A DNA stretch of 64,000 nucleotides from Cupriavidus taiwanensis (lineage in GTDB: Bacteria; Pseudomonadota; Gammaproteobacteria; Burkholderiales; Burkholderiaceae). Under the pieces are notes generated by a model. That model was not told the DNA's origin. It did not search any database and worked only from the letters and a program-made list of their open reading frames with translations. The position numbers and the translations under genes were made by a program. How positions within the stretch are numbered: the stretch's first letter is position 1; each line of letters starts with the position of its first letter. Positions 1 to 8,871 of this stretch are shown here, one piece after another. The stretch is from positions 806,001 through 870,000 of the forward strand of contig NZ_LT984803.1 of assembly GCF_900250115.1 (NCBI RefSeq). The letters run 5' to 3'.

Positions 1-1
1 G

Positions 2-229
2 ATGCGCGACAGCATCAGTTACGTCGTCAGTCTCGAGCGGAATGCGGCTGTCATCGGCTCTGATGACCAAAAGATGGTCTGGCATGAGCAAGGCACGCCG
101 AAAATGCCGCCGCGCGCGGTGTTAGGCCCGGCTGCCATCCGAGCCAACGAGGACTTGAAGCCGCGATTTAGCCGCACCATCGCCGCTTGGCTGGCTGGCC
201 GGAGTTGGCGCTTGCCGCGACTCAAATAG
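2..229 (+). CDS. C-terminal part of a probable tail-completion or virion morphogenesis protein (partial)
   Basis: The 75 readable residues contain the stretch HEQGTPKMPPRAVLGPA. It resembles the G-x-P-x-x-P-x-R-x-x-L-G signature near the C terminus of HK97-gp10-like and phage_tail_S-like tail completion proteins. The first ATG is at position 2, so the true start is almost certainly upstream of the window. The position just before the tape measure gene fits a tail or neck protein. The family call rests on one short motif and is tentative. Confidence 0.45.
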   Translation: MRDSISYVVSLERNAAVIGSDDQKMVWHEQGTPKMPPRAVLGPAAIRANEDLKPRFSRTIAAWLAGRSWRLPRLK

Positions 230-427
230 CCCGGCTATCGCCCCTCCAAGGAAGGGAAAGCCGAACACGACGACGGCAATCGCGCCGGTGATGCGCCGCG
301 CGCGCCGGTCCAGGCGCTGCCATTCGGTCAGTTCTGGCTTGGGCCGCGGAGGCTTGGGCTTCGGGTATTGCACCCATGAAATGTGGTCAGCCAACCACTC
401 ATGAGCGCGGATCGTCAGGGATCGCAT
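122..427 (-). CDS. Possible small single-span membrane protein, antisense in the tail module
   Basis: An open frame of 101 codons fills the otherwise empty stretch between the partial gene ending at 229 and the tape measure start at 468. The protein has a proline- and basic-rich N-terminal half, a hydrophobic segment at roughly residues 46 to 68 (ITGAIAVVVFGFPFLGGAIA), then a hydrophilic tail. It overlaps the upstream gene by about 108 bases on the other strand. No convincing ribosome binding site precedes the ATG. It could be a membrane-acting accessory gene or chance; I do not recognise a family. Confidence 0.25.
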   Translation of the reverse strand: MRSLTIRAHEWLADHISWVQYPKPKPPRPKPELTEWQRLDRRARRITGAIAVVVFGFPFLGGAIAGLFESRQAPTPASQPSGDGAAKSRLQVLVGSDGSRA

Positions 428-467
428 AGGCCGATTTCGGGTTCAGGAACGATAAGTATAGGTCACC

Positions 468-2498
468 ATGATCGACGCATATAAGATCGGCGCCACGCTG
501 GTCCTGAACGACCTGATCGCGCCTCAACTGCTGAAGCTGGCGGCCGAGTTCAAGAAGGTCGACGCGCTGGCCCTGCAGGTCAACAAGCGCCTGAAGGCGA
601 TGGGGGCAGAGGCGGCCGGCGTGCGCAACCTCGTCACGGCGACTAAGCAGCTGGAAGGCGGATTGCGGGGCGTCGGCGGCAATGCGCTGCTGGTTGAGCG
701 GAATCTCCGGCGCATTCGTCGCGCCGTCCCGGCTAGTCTCGGGATCGAGGCCGAGATGGTCCGCGCCAACGCCGAGTCCGCGCAGCTTGCCCGGAACATC
801 CACGCCATCCACATGGCGGGCGTCGCCGCTTCGCGGTCATCGTTCATGGGGCATCTTGGCGGCGGCGCTGGTGGCGGCGGTGGTCGTCCGGCTCTGCCTG
901 GCCCTGGCGGCTACATCTCCGGCTTGCCCCGTCGCCGCGGCGGTGCGGCGGCCGGTGGTGGCGGCATGGGCGGCGGTCACGGCGGCAATATCCACGTCGG
1001 CCCCGGCGGATTCGGTGTCGGCGCGATCGGCATGGGCATTCCCGGCGGCGCTCTGGCGCCTGTGGCGGCTGGGATGGCTGGCCTCTACATGACCAAGGCC
1101 ATGTACGACGCCGGCAAGGAGTATCAGGTCGCCTACACCCGGTTCAAGACCTTGAATCTGGGCGAAGAGGTCAACAAGCAAGCCGACCAGTTTGCGCGCG
1201 GCACGCGGGTATTCGGCACGTCGAGCGCCCAGCTGATGGAGACGCTGCGCGAGTCGGTCGGCATGTTCGGCGGCCTGGATCTCGCCAAAGAGGTCGCGCC
1301 GACGCTGGCCGCCCTGAATGCGGCAAATTCCGGCCTGTTCAGCGGCAAGGTTGGCGCGCTCGACGAAGGCGCCGTTCGCGCTGTCATGCGCTTCAATGAC
1401 ATGCGCGGCAAGACCAACTCGAAAGAGGACTTCCTCAGCAGCCTGGATCTAGCCCAGCGCATGGTCACCGGCTCGGGCGGTGCACTGAAGTTCGCCGATC
1501 TCGAGCAATTCGCCAAGACCGGCGGCGCCGCGTTCAAGGGACTGAGCGATCAGGGCATCATGAACATGGCCACCCTGATGCAGGAACAGGGCGGCGCTCG
1601 AACCGGTACCGCGCTAATGTCGCTGTACCAGAACCTGGTAGCCGGCCGGACGCCGAAGAAGACGATGGCCGCGCTGGCAGACGCCGGCTTGGCCGAGTTG
1701 ACAGAGGTCACGAGCGGCAGCGTGGGCGGCAAGCAGATCAAGTCCACTGCGCTTAAGAACATCGTCGACGAGAAGCTGCTCCGGGAAGATCCGGCGGCGT
1801 GGATCATGAAGTACGTCGACGCGGCAGCCATCAAGGCCGGCGCCAAGACTGACTCCGAGAAGATCGCCTTCACCAACCAGCTTCTGTCCAATCGGCAGGC
1901 GTCCAACATGGGCGCCAACTTCACCACGCAGCAGGAACAGGCGCTGCGTGACGCCAAGCTGGTCAAGAACGCCAAGGGCACCCAAGGCACGATCGAAGAG
2001 TTCAAGAAGACCGCGCCGGGCGCCGAGGCGGATTTCATCGCGGCATGGGAATCCATGAAGGCTGAGATGGGCCGCGGTGTGCTGCCGACGGTCACGAAGA
2101 TCCTGAACGCAGGTACGGAGTTCTTCCGGTCGGTCAACGACTGGGGGCAAAAGAACGCCGACATGAATGCGCGTCTGCAATCTGCCGGCTCGCCGTTTTC
2201 TCTGGATCCTCGCGACATCGGCTCTGGCGGCGTGCTGGGTTGGGCCTGGCGTGCTGGCAAGGCGATGTTTGGTGGCGACCCAACCAAGGGCACCGACAAG
2301 AACGACCGGCTTGCCAATGCCAACCCTGTCGGCCAGAGCAATACGTCAATGGTCCAAGTCAGCAGCCAGATCAAGCTGGATAGCCGCGTGGTGGCCGAGG
2401 CTCTGACCTGGCATCAGTCGCGGGAGCTGCAGCGTCCGCAAACCGGGCCAAGCGGATTTGACCCGTCCATGTCGCTACCGCCGCCGTCTATGAGGTGA
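468..2498 (+). CDS. Phage tail tape measure protein
   Basis: This 676-residue protein is by far the longest of the tail module and sits just before the hub genes, the usual place for the tape measure. Its first 110 residues are charged and heptad-like, as expected for a coiled coil. A glycine-rich stretch follows (about residues 125 to 200), then a hydrophobic segment (about 190 to 215), then a long mixed helical region. The family sets tail length and helps eject DNA across the membrane. At roughly 0.15 nm per residue the tail would be near 100 nm, which is an inference. The C terminus is proline-rich. No lysozyme domain was seen. Confidence 0.85.
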   Translation: MIDAYKIGATLVLNDLIAPQLLKLAAEFKKVDALALQVNKRLKAMGAEAAGVRNLVTATKQLEGGLRGVGGNALLVERNLRRIRRAVPASLGIEAEMVRANAESAQLARNIHAIHMAGVAASRSSFMGHLGGGAGGGGGRPALPGPGGYISGLPRRRGGAAAGGGGMGGGHGGNIHVGPGGFGVGAIGMGIPGGALAPVAAGMAGLYMTKAMYDAGKEYQVAYTRFKTLNLGEEVNKQADQFARGTRVFGTSSAQLMETLRESVGMFGGLDLAKEVAPTLAALNAANSGLFSGKVGALDEGAVRAVMRFNDMRGKTNSKEDFLSSLDLAQRMVTGSGGALKFADLEQFAKTGGAAFKGLSDQGIMNMATLMQEQGGARTGTALMSLYQNLVAGRTPKKTMAALADAGLAELTEVTSGSVGGKQIKSTALKNIVDEKLLREDPAAWIMKYVDAAAIKAGAKTDSEKIAFTNQLLSNRQASNMGANFTTQQEQALRDAKLVKNAKGTQGTIEEFKKTAPGAEADFIAAWESMKAEMGRGVLPTVTKILNAGTEFFRSVNDWGQKNADMNARLQSAGSPFSLDPRDIGSGGVLGWAWRAGKAMFGGDPTKGTDKNDRLANANPVGQSNTSMVQVSSQIKLDSRVVAEALTWHQSRELQRPQTGPSGFDPSMSLPPPSMR

Positions 2499-2502
2499 AT
2501 GA

Positions 2503-3459
2503 ATGGCTGATCTAGCGCTTTACCTGGGGGAAATGCAGTTCGATGGAACTGAGATCCCCCAGCAGATCGCCATTGGCGGCGAGCAGCGGCTCGTGACGCA
2601 TGACTTGGTCGGCGGGCTGCGCGTGGTGGATGCCATGGGAGGCTTCTGCCTGCCGATCGAGTGGTCGGGCTGGCTGCGCGGGCAGGATGCGATGCAGCGC
2701 GCGCGCTACCTCGACACCATGCGGGCGCAGGGCAAGCCGCTGGCCCTGACGTGGTCCGAGTTCATCTATGCCGTTGTGATCCGGACCTTCCGGGCTGACT
2801 TCCAGCGGTTCTACCAGATGCCATACAGCATCGTGCTGGAGGTAGTCGAGGATCTTGGCCAGCCGGTCAGGTCTCTGTCAGAGGCCAGCATCGACAGCCT
2901 GATTGGCGGCGACATGCTGACGGCCGGCGGCATCGTGGATGCCCTGGGTATGCCCAGTATCACCAGCCTGTTCGGCGCGGTACAGACCGCGGTGGACGGC
3001 GTTTCCTCGTTCGCCAATGCCGCGCAGTCGACGCTCAATGGTGTCCTGCAGCCGATCGCGGCGCTGCGCAATGAAGCGCAGACGATCGTCGCGCAGGTGA
3101 ATAACGTGCTGGTGAACGTGGTCACGGTGGGAGGCATCCTGCCGAACACGCCGATCGCGCAGCAGGTACAGAAGATCTCCAGCCAGATCCTGGCCGCGCA
3201 GCAGCTCCCGGCGCTGGTGAACCTCGATCGCGTCATGGGGCGCGTACAGGGCAACGTCGGCAGCGTCTACAACAGCGCGCGCCGCGAGACTGTCGCCGGC
3301 GGCAACCTGATGGACATGGCCGCGCAGATCTACGGCGACGCGATGGCATGGACTGGCCTCGCCAAGGCCAACGGCATGACCGATCCGGCCGTGACCGGCA
3401 TTCAGGAACTGACTATCCCAGCCACCGCAGATACGAACGGCGGCATTCTGATCTCGTAG
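2503..3459 (+). CDS. Tail or baseplate protein in the position of Mu gpN, with a LysM-like C terminus
   Basis: This 318-residue protein starts four bases after the tape measure stop codon. The N-terminal 125 residues are beta-rich and resemble phage baseplate hub adaptors. The centre (about 130 to 250) is helical and alanine-rich. The C-terminal 60 residues, from ETVAGGNLMDMAAQIYGDA onward, look like the LysM-type clip found in tail hub proteins of contractile systems. Gene order matches the Mu gpN (DNA circularisation) slot, but I cannot confirm the named family from sequence alone. It probably links the tail tube to the baseplate. Confidence 0.6.
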   Translation: MADLALYLGEMQFDGTEIPQQIAIGGEQRLVTHDLVGGLRVVDAMGGFCLPIEWSGWLRGQDAMQRARYLDTMRAQGKPLALTWSEFIYAVVIRTFRADFQRFYQMPYSIVLEVVEDLGQPVRSLSEASIDSLIGGDMLTAGGIVDALGMPSITSLFGAVQTAVDGVSSFANAAQSTLNGVLQPIAALRNEAQTIVAQVNNVLVNVVTVGGILPNTPIAQQVQKISSQILAAQQLPALVNLDRVMGRVQGNVGSVYNSARRETVAGGNLMDMAAQIYGDAMAWTGLAKANGMTDPAVTGIQELTIPATADTNGGILIS

Positions 3460-3466
3460 AGGTGCT

Positions 3467-4588
3467 ATGCAGAACACGCTACCCGTCGTCCCGGCCGTCC
3501 GGGCGCCGCGCGGGATCGTGCAGATCTCTGGCGAGCAGGTGCAGGGCTGGGAAAGCTGGACCGTCTCGGTCAATACCTACTACCAGGCTGACACCTTTCG
3601 GGTGAAGTTCGCGGAATCGCTGCTCTCACCGCAGCGCGACGCGGCGTGGTTCTCGGCGCTGACGGAAGGTTTCGTCGAGGTCTTCGGCGGCTTCCCGCTG
3701 GACCCGGAGAACTACACCGAGACCGACCTCGACAGCCTGATCTACGGCCGGATCGATGACATCGAGTACGACCCGGCGCGACGCACGATTGAGCTCATCG
3801 GGCGCGACCTGACGGCGGTCTTCATCGACGCCAAGACCTCGCTCCAGTTCCAGAACCTGACCTCGTCGCAGATCGCGACGAAGCTGGCTGAATCGCATGG
3901 CCTGACTGCGGACGTTACGCCGACGAAGGAACTGGTCGGCACCTACTACGCGCGCGATCATGCCCGCATTGTGGAAGAGCGCAGCGAATGGGATCTGCTG
4001 ACCTACCTTGCGGTGAACGAGGGCTATCTCTGCTACGTCAAGGGCAAGACGCTGTACTTCCACCCGCGGCCGACCGATCAGGGCGACCCCTACGTGATCC
4101 GCTGGGAGCCGCCAACCGATGAGCGCGCGGCTCGGCAGGCCAACGTGCAGGAAATGGAGTTCTCGCGCAGCCTGACCGTCGCCAAGGGCGTGTCTGTCGT
4201 CGTGCGGTCGTGGAACGCCAAGCAGAAGCAGGGATTCACCGCCTACTACCCGAGCAAGGGCAAGTCGATTCAGGCGGGCAAGGCCGTGCCGTTCGGTGGT
4301 GTGCAGGTCTACAGCTTCGTCTTCCCGGGCCTCACGCAAGACCAGGCGACGCAGAAGGCGATCGAGCTGCACCGCGAGATCACCTCGCACGAAATGAAGT
4401 TCTGGGCGCGGATGCCGGCCGACAACATCCTCAATCCGACGATGATGGTCCAGGTCGAGGGCACCGGGACGAAATTTGACCAAGCCTACTACCCGGTCTC
4501 GGTGACGCGCCAGATGAGCCTGATTGCTGGCTACTCGATGCGCGTCGAGGCCAAGAATTCCAACCCTGAGACGGTGCCCTCGCCATGA
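3467..4588 (+). CDS. Baseplate hub protein (Mu gpP / gpD-like)
   Basis: This 373-residue protein has the layout of gpP/gp44 hub proteins, relatives of T4 gp27: two beta barrels with a middle containing IDDIEYDPARRTIELIGRDL and a later SEWDLLTYLAVNEGYLCYV stretch. The family forms the trimeric hub that caps the tail tube and holds the spike. The next gene, which encodes the spike, overlaps it by four bases (4585 to 4588), suggesting coupled translation. Length and order agree with Mu-like phages. Confidence 0.75.
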   Translation: MQNTLPVVPAVRAPRGIVQISGEQVQGWESWTVSVNTYYQADTFRVKFAESLLSPQRDAAWFSALTEGFVEVFGGFPLDPENYTETDLDSLIYGRIDDIEYDPARRTIELIGRDLTAVFIDAKTSLQFQNLTSSQIATKLAESHGLTADVTPTKELVGTYYARDHARIVEERSEWDLLTYLAVNEGYLCYVKGKTLYFHPRPTDQGDPYVIRWEPPTDERAARQANVQEMEFSRSLTVAKGVSVVVRSWNAKQKQGFTAYYPSKGKSIQAGKAVPFGGVQVYSFVFPGLTQDQATQKAIELHREITSHEMKFWARMPADNILNPTMMVQVEGTGTKFDQAYYPVSVTRQMSLIAGYSMRVEAKNSNPETVPSP

Positions 4589-5259
4589 TGCAGGCCATTC
4601 GAAACCAGATGGCGATGGCCGCGCAGCTTGCCCGGGGTGATGTGGCCGAGTCGCGCGCGGGCATCGTGCGCAGCTACGACCCGGACCGGGCCGCGGCGCG
4701 CGTGGAGTTCGTCGACCGCTCCAATACGAGCGACGACGAAGCGCTGTTCATCTCCGGATGGCTTCCGGTGACATCGCCGTGGGTGGGCAACGGCTGGGGC
4801 ATGGATGCGCCGCCGAGCCCCGGCGATCAGGTCGAAGTGAAGTTCTTCGGCGGCAGCGTCGAGAACGGCTATGTCTGCGGGCGCTTGTACAGCGACGCCG
4901 ACCGGCCGCCTGGCGCGCCTTCCGGTGAGTTCTGGGTGGTCCACAAGTCCGGCTCTTCGCTGAAGTTCAAGAACGACGGCACGGTCGAGGTGGTCGCGCA
5001 CACGACGGCCAAGTACACGGCGCAGTTGCATCACTTCATCGGGCCGGTGCAGATGGATGACACGCTACTGGTCGAGGACACGATCACAGGTCAGGGTGGC
5101 ATGGCCGTGACCGGCGACAACGGGACAGGAAAGTCCATGAGCATCAGCGGCGATACGCAATTCGCCGGCCAGGTATCGGCCAACGGTAAGCGCATCGACG
5201 ACACGCACGGTCACTCTGGCGTACAGAGCGGCGGCAGCAATACGGGACCGGTGGTATGA
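4585..5259 (+). CDS. Baseplate assembly protein V / central spike (gp45-like)
   Basis: The 224-residue protein has an N-terminal OB-fold-like region (about residues 25 to 110), then a repetitive beta-helical region, and ends with DDTHGHSGVQSGGSNTGPVV. That His-rich, Gly-rich tail is typical of the metal-binding tip of gpV and gp45 spikes. In the phage the spike pierces the outer membrane. The ATG overlaps the end of the hub gene and the stop overlaps the next start (5256), so hub, spike and gp25-like genes form one translationally coupled unit. Confidence 0.85.
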   Translation: MMQAIRNQMAMAAQLARGDVAESRAGIVRSYDPDRAAARVEFVDRSNTSDDEALFISGWLPVTSPWVGNGWGMDAPPSPGDQVEVKFFGGSVENGYVCGRLYSDADRPPGAPSGEFWVVHKSGSSLKFKNDGTVEVVAHTTAKYTAQLHHFIGPVQMDDTLLVEDTITGQGGMAVTGDNGTGKSMSISGDTQFAGQVSANGKRIDDTHGHSGVQSGGSNTGPVV

Positions 5260-5636
5260 CGCAGCAACTCCTGAACGACATCGACCACTGGGCCGGCGTG
5301 GACATCGGCGTGTCCGCGACCGGCGATCTTGGCCGGTCCAGCGGCGAGACGCGGACCCAGCAGCGGATCGTGCGGCGCTTGGTGACGAACCCGGGCGACT
5401 ACATGTTCCACCCTAAGTACGGCGCAGGCCTGCCAGCCAAGATCGGCGAGAACGCCGACCTACCGGCGCTGCGCGCGCTGATCCGCACGCAGGTGCTGAT
5501 GGAAGCGGCCGTGGCGCGGCTGCCCGAACCTGAGGTCGATCTAGTGCAGATCAACTCCGGCTTCTCGATCACCATCCGCTACACCAGCGCCGACACGCGC
5601 AAGCCCATCACCCTCAGTTTCGACGTGAACCGCTGA
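5256..5636 (+). CDS. Baseplate wedge protein, GPW/gp25 family
   Basis: This 126-residue protein has the usual gp25-family length. Conserved family features are visible: an N-terminal segment with GDLGRSSGETRTQQRIVRRL and the loop NPGDYMFHPKYGAGLP, followed by a helical section and a final beta strand pair (SGFSITIRYTSADTR). In T4 and Mu, gp25-like proteins join the tail sheath to the baseplate wedge. It lies between the spike and the J-like wedge gene, with one base separating its stop from the next start. Confidence 0.85.
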   Translation: MTQQLLNDIDHWAGVDIGVSATGDLGRSSGETRTQQRIVRRLVTNPGDYMFHPKYGAGLPAKIGENADLPALRALIRTQVLMEAAVARLPEPEVDLVQINSGFSITIRYTSADTRKPITLSFDVNR

Positions 5637-5637
5637 C

Positions 5638-6762
5638 ATGGCACTAAGCACCCTCGATTTTGTCACCCTCGTCCGAAACCAGGTCACGGCCATCCAGGGC
5701 TATGCCAAGGTTCTAGTCGACCTCACCGTCGGATCGATCCTGCGCGCGATCGTCGAGGCGAACGCCGCGGTAACGATCTGGCTGCAGAGCCTGATCCTTC
5801 AGGTGCTGGCGATCACTCGCGCGGCGACGTCGAGCGGCGCCGACCTCGATTCATGGGTCGCTGACTTCGGGGTCTCTCGTCTGCCGGCCACCTTCGCAAC
5901 CGGTCAGGTCACGTTCTCACGCTTCACGGCGACGCTGCAGGCTGTCGTGCCGGTCGGCTCCGTCGTCCAGACCGGCGATGGCACCCAGCAGTACACCGTG
6001 ACGGCCGACACGACCAACCCCGCGTACAACGGCACGCTCGGCGGCTATGTCATGGCGCCGGGTGTGTCGAGCGTCAGCGCGCCCGTGGTCGCCGTGACGG
6101 CGGGCTCGGCCGGCAATGCCATTGCCGGCGCAGTCTCGACCATCGCTGGTGCGATCTCTGGCGTGGACACTGTCACCAACGCCGTCAGCTTCACGAACGG
6201 CTCCGACGCCGAAAGCGACCCCGCGCTGCGCACGCGCTTCATCGCCTACGTGGCGAGCCTGTCGAAAGCCACGAAGGCCGCCGTCGGCTACGCGATCACC
6301 TCGCTGCAGCAGGGCGTGACGTACTCGCTGGTCGAGAACGAGACCTACGGCGGCACTGCCCAGATGGGCTACTTCTACGCGGTGGTCGATGACGGCACCG
6401 GCGCCCCGGGCAGTACGTTTCTGTCGACGGTAGCCAACGCGATCGACGCCGTCCGTCCGCTGTGCAGCAGCTTCGGTGTCTTCGCGCCGGTGGTTGTGAA
6501 TGCCTCCGTCGCCATGACGGTGGCCATCGCCGCCGGCTATGACGCCGCGGCGACGAAGACGCTGGTCTCGGACGCGCTCAAGAGCTACATCAATTCGCTG
6601 TCGCTCGGCCAGGCGCTGCGCTACTCGCGCTTGGCGCAGGTTGCCTACGATGCATCGCCCGGCGTGACGAACGTCACCGGCGTGACGTTGAACGGCGGCA
6701 CGGCCGACCTGACGGCGACGGCAAAAGAAGTTGTCAAGTGGTCCTCCGTGACGGTGGCATAA
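5638..6762 (+). CDS. Baseplate J-like wedge protein (Mu gp47 family)
   Basis: The 374-residue protein matches baseplate_J proteins in length and in features such as GADLDSWVADFGVSRLPATF near residue 70, a central Ser/Ala/Gly-rich beta region, and the NGSDAESDPALRTRFIAYVA segment near residue 195 that is typical of the family. These proteins form the wedge ring of the baseplate. Its stop codon is directly followed by the ATG of the next gene at 6763. Confidence 0.85.
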   Translation: MALSTLDFVTLVRNQVTAIQGYAKVLVDLTVGSILRAIVEANAAVTIWLQSLILQVLAITRAATSSGADLDSWVADFGVSRLPATFATGQVTFSRFTATLQAVVPVGSVVQTGDGTQQYTVTADTTNPAYNGTLGGYVMAPGVSSVSAPVVAVTAGSAGNAIAGAVSTIAGAISGVDTVTNAVSFTNGSDAESDPALRTRFIAYVASLSKATKAAVGYAITSLQQGVTYSLVENETYGGTAQMGYFYAVVDDGTGAPGSTFLSTVANAIDAVRPLCSSFGVFAPVVVNASVAMTVAIAAGYDAAATKTLVSDALKSYINSLSLGQALRYSRLAQVAYDASPGVTNVTGVTLNGGTADLTATAKEVVKWSSVTVA

Positions 6763-7590
6763 ATGGCAATCGGCGATCAAGACGATGTGTACCGCCGGCT
6801 ACGCGGCTACCTGCCGCCGTGGTTCGGCGATGAGGCCGACACGCCGATCATAAATGGGCTGCTGAATGGCCTTGCCTATGCCGGCGCGTATGTCTACGGC
6901 CTACTGAGCTACGCAAGGCTGCAGACCCGTATCAAGACCGCGACCGACGGCTGGCTCGACATGATCGCGGCCGATTTCTTCGGCGACACGCTGCTGCGGG
7001 CTGCGAACCAGTCGGACGATTCCTTCCGCGCGCGGATCATCCTTAATCTGTTTCGTGAGAGGGCAACGCGGCTGGGGCTCATCCGGGTTCTGGAAGACCT
7101 GACTGGCCGGACGCCGATCGTGATCGAGCCGACGCGGCCGGCTGACACTGGTGCGTATGGTGTGCCGACCAGCGGCTACGGCTATGCGGGCGCCTATGGT
7201 TCGCTGTCGATGCCGTTCCAGGCGTTCGTGATCGCCTTCCGTCCCGCCGGGACAGGCATCCCGAACGTCGCGGGCTATGGCATCTCGACCGGTGCCTACA
7301 ACACCGCCTCGCAGGCCGAATACGCCTCGCTGTCGATGATCCAAGGCGGCGTGACGGACGCCGACATCTACGCGGCAATCGACAGCGTCAAGCCGGTGGC
7401 AACCATCGTCTGGACATCGATCGTTCAATCGCTGCCGTCGCCTCCTGCGGTGATTCCGGGCATCGACGGCCCCTCGCTCGTGCTGGACTTCGCTGGCGCC
7501 TCGGATGACCCATCCGGCGTGAACTTGGTGATGGAATTCACCGGACAAACCTATCAGTCGATCGGCCAGTTCTACGGCGTCGTCGGCTAA
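6763..7590 (+). CDS. Baseplate-periphery tail protein (Mu gp48 position)
   Basis: This 275-residue protein occupies the gp48 or gpI slot between the J-like gene and the fibres. Residues 10 to 110 are helical with GWLDMIAADFFGDTLLRAAN and a conserved-looking LRVLED-type segment. The middle carries Tyr/Gly-rich repeats (YGVPTSGYGYAGAYGSLSMP) typical of proteins that contact fibres. The C terminus is hydrophobic and ends VMEFTGQTYQSIGQFYGVVG. The call rests mainly on gene order and general character. Confidence 0.6.
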   Translation: MAIGDQDDVYRRLRGYLPPWFGDEADTPIINGLLNGLAYAGAYVYGLLSYARLQTRIKTATDGWLDMIAADFFGDTLLRAANQSDDSFRARIILNLFRERATRLGLIRVLEDLTGRTPIVIEPTRPADTGAYGVPTSGYGYAGAYGSLSMPFQAFVIAFRPAGTGIPNVAGYGISTGAYNTASQAEYASLSMIQGGVTDADIYAAIDSVKPVATIVWTSIVQSLPSPPAVIPGIDGPSLVLDFAGASDDPSGVNLVMEFTGQTYQSIGQFYGVVG

Positions 7591-7601
7591 CAGGAAAAAA
7601 G

Positions 7602-8810
7602 ATGCTTGTCTCTCGCAATTTCGTCGACCTCATCACCTTCTCGCGGTCTTCGCCGGCGTGGCGGTTTAATTCGTCCGGCATCTTGGTGCAAGAGACTGAC
7701 GGTGTGCCGCGATTCGACTATGACCCTGTCACGCTGCAGCCGCGCGGGATGCTGATCGAGGAGGCGAGGACGAACTTGGTCCTCCGATCGTCTGAGTTCG
7801 ATAACGCTTCATGGTCGAAATCAAACATGTCCGTGACGGCAAACGCTGCCACTGGGCCAGACGGCGCGATGTCGGCAGAGAAGATCATCCCGACGACCAC
7901 CAGTGGCACGCATGGCGTGAACAACTCCAGTTCAACGGTGTCCGGCAGCACTATGTACTACTGGTCCGTGTTCGCAAAAGCAGGGGAGTACAAAAACGTC
8001 CGCCTCCGCGCCGCGGATTCTGTAGGTTTCCTGGGCGACATGATCGTTGATCTTACGACGGGGATCATTTCCAACCCGTCGCCAACGGCGATTGCGCAGC
8101 CATTGGGGGGTGGGTGGTATCGCCTGACAATCGGATTCACTACCAATGCGTCACCGACAAGCATCACGCACGGCGTTTGGGTGTATGACAACACCGGGGG
8201 GGCGACTTTCTCCGGTGATGGTACCAGTGGGCTCTATGTGTTTGGGGCCCAGCTCGAACAGGGAGCATTCCCAACGAGCTACATCACTACGGTAGGCGCA
8301 ACTGCAACACGGGCCGCAGACGTCGCCAGCATCACTGATCTTGGGAAAATCGGATTCAATCCGGCTCAAGGGACGCTATATGCGGAAACTAGGGTCGGCG
8401 CGCTTGGCAATAGCGCCTCAGCCAATACTTTCCCTCACATGGCTTGCTTCGCAAAAGGGGCAAACATTGGGGTGGGCGACTATATCGGGCTGCGGATTTC
8501 TCAGCCAGACGCAGTCCACGTCAACGTAGGAAACGCTGGAGTATTCAACAGCGTGGTGCCGCCCGGCAGCGCAACCACCGTTGGCGCGACCGAGAAAGTG
8601 GCAGCGGCAGGTCAAGGTGCAAGCATCGTGGCGGCCCGGAATGGTTCTGTGAGTGCTGCTATCACCTCAAGGACATGGCCGGTTGATGTTGATACCCTCT
8701 GGATCGGCTCGCAAGTCGGCAACACGCGCTTCTGGAATGGCTGGATTCGAGCGCTGCGCTACTACCCACGCCGCCTCTCGGACGCCGAACTCCAGGCGCT
8801 GACCGCCTAA
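7602..8810 (+). CDS. Tail fibre / receptor-binding candidate with carbohydrate-binding-like and LamG-like regions
   Basis: A 402-residue protein preceded by AGGAAAA seven bases before its ATG. After about 45 residues comes the IEEARTNLVLRSSEFDNASW segment, common in phage proteins with a beta-sandwich carbohydrate-binding fold (about residues 50 to 215). The end (about 300 to 400) resembles a concanavalin/LamG fold, closing with WNGWIRALRYYPRRLSDAEL. Base composition from about 7790 to 8700 looks less GC-rich than neighbouring tail genes, suggesting a swapped-in receptor-binding region. A terminator follows at 8831. Confidence 0.65.
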   Translation: MLVSRNFVDLITFSRSSPAWRFNSSGILVQETDGVPRFDYDPVTLQPRGMLIEEARTNLVLRSSEFDNASWSKSNMSVTANAATGPDGAMSAEKIIPTTTSGTHGVNNSSSTVSGSTMYYWSVFAKAGEYKNVRLRAADSVGFLGDMIVDLTTGIISNPSPTAIAQPLGGGWYRLTIGFTTNASPTSITHGVWVYDNTGGATFSGDGTSGLYVFGAQLEQGAFPTSYITTVGATATRAADVASITDLGKIGFNPAQGTLYAETRVGALGNSASANTFPHMACFAKGANIGVGDYIGLRISQPDAVHVNVGNAGVFNSVVPPGSATTVGATEKVAAAGQGASIVAARNGSVSAAITSRTWPVDVDTLWIGSQVGNTRFWNGWIRALRYYPRRLSDAELQALTA

Positions 8811-8830
8811 TCACCCGCAACGCATTACAA

Positions 8831-8855
8831 GGCCGCCGACTCCGGTGGCCTTTTT
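8831..8855 (+). terminator. Rho-independent terminator between two fibre genes
   Basis: GGCCGCCG and CGGTGGCC form an 8-bp stem (one G-T pair) around the loop ACTC, followed by TTTTTC. It lies 20 bases after the first fibre gene and just before the next fibre gene, whose ATG is therefore placed at 8872 rather than at a GTG inside the hairpin. Confidence 0.8.
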
Positions 8856-8871
8856 CATTTCCGGAGCCGCA

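Noticed and set aside
399..812. A 137-codon minus-strand frame inside the start of the tape measure gene
   Set aside because: It is antisense to a well-supported phage gene and has the His/Arg/Gln/Leu-rich look of a shadow frame.
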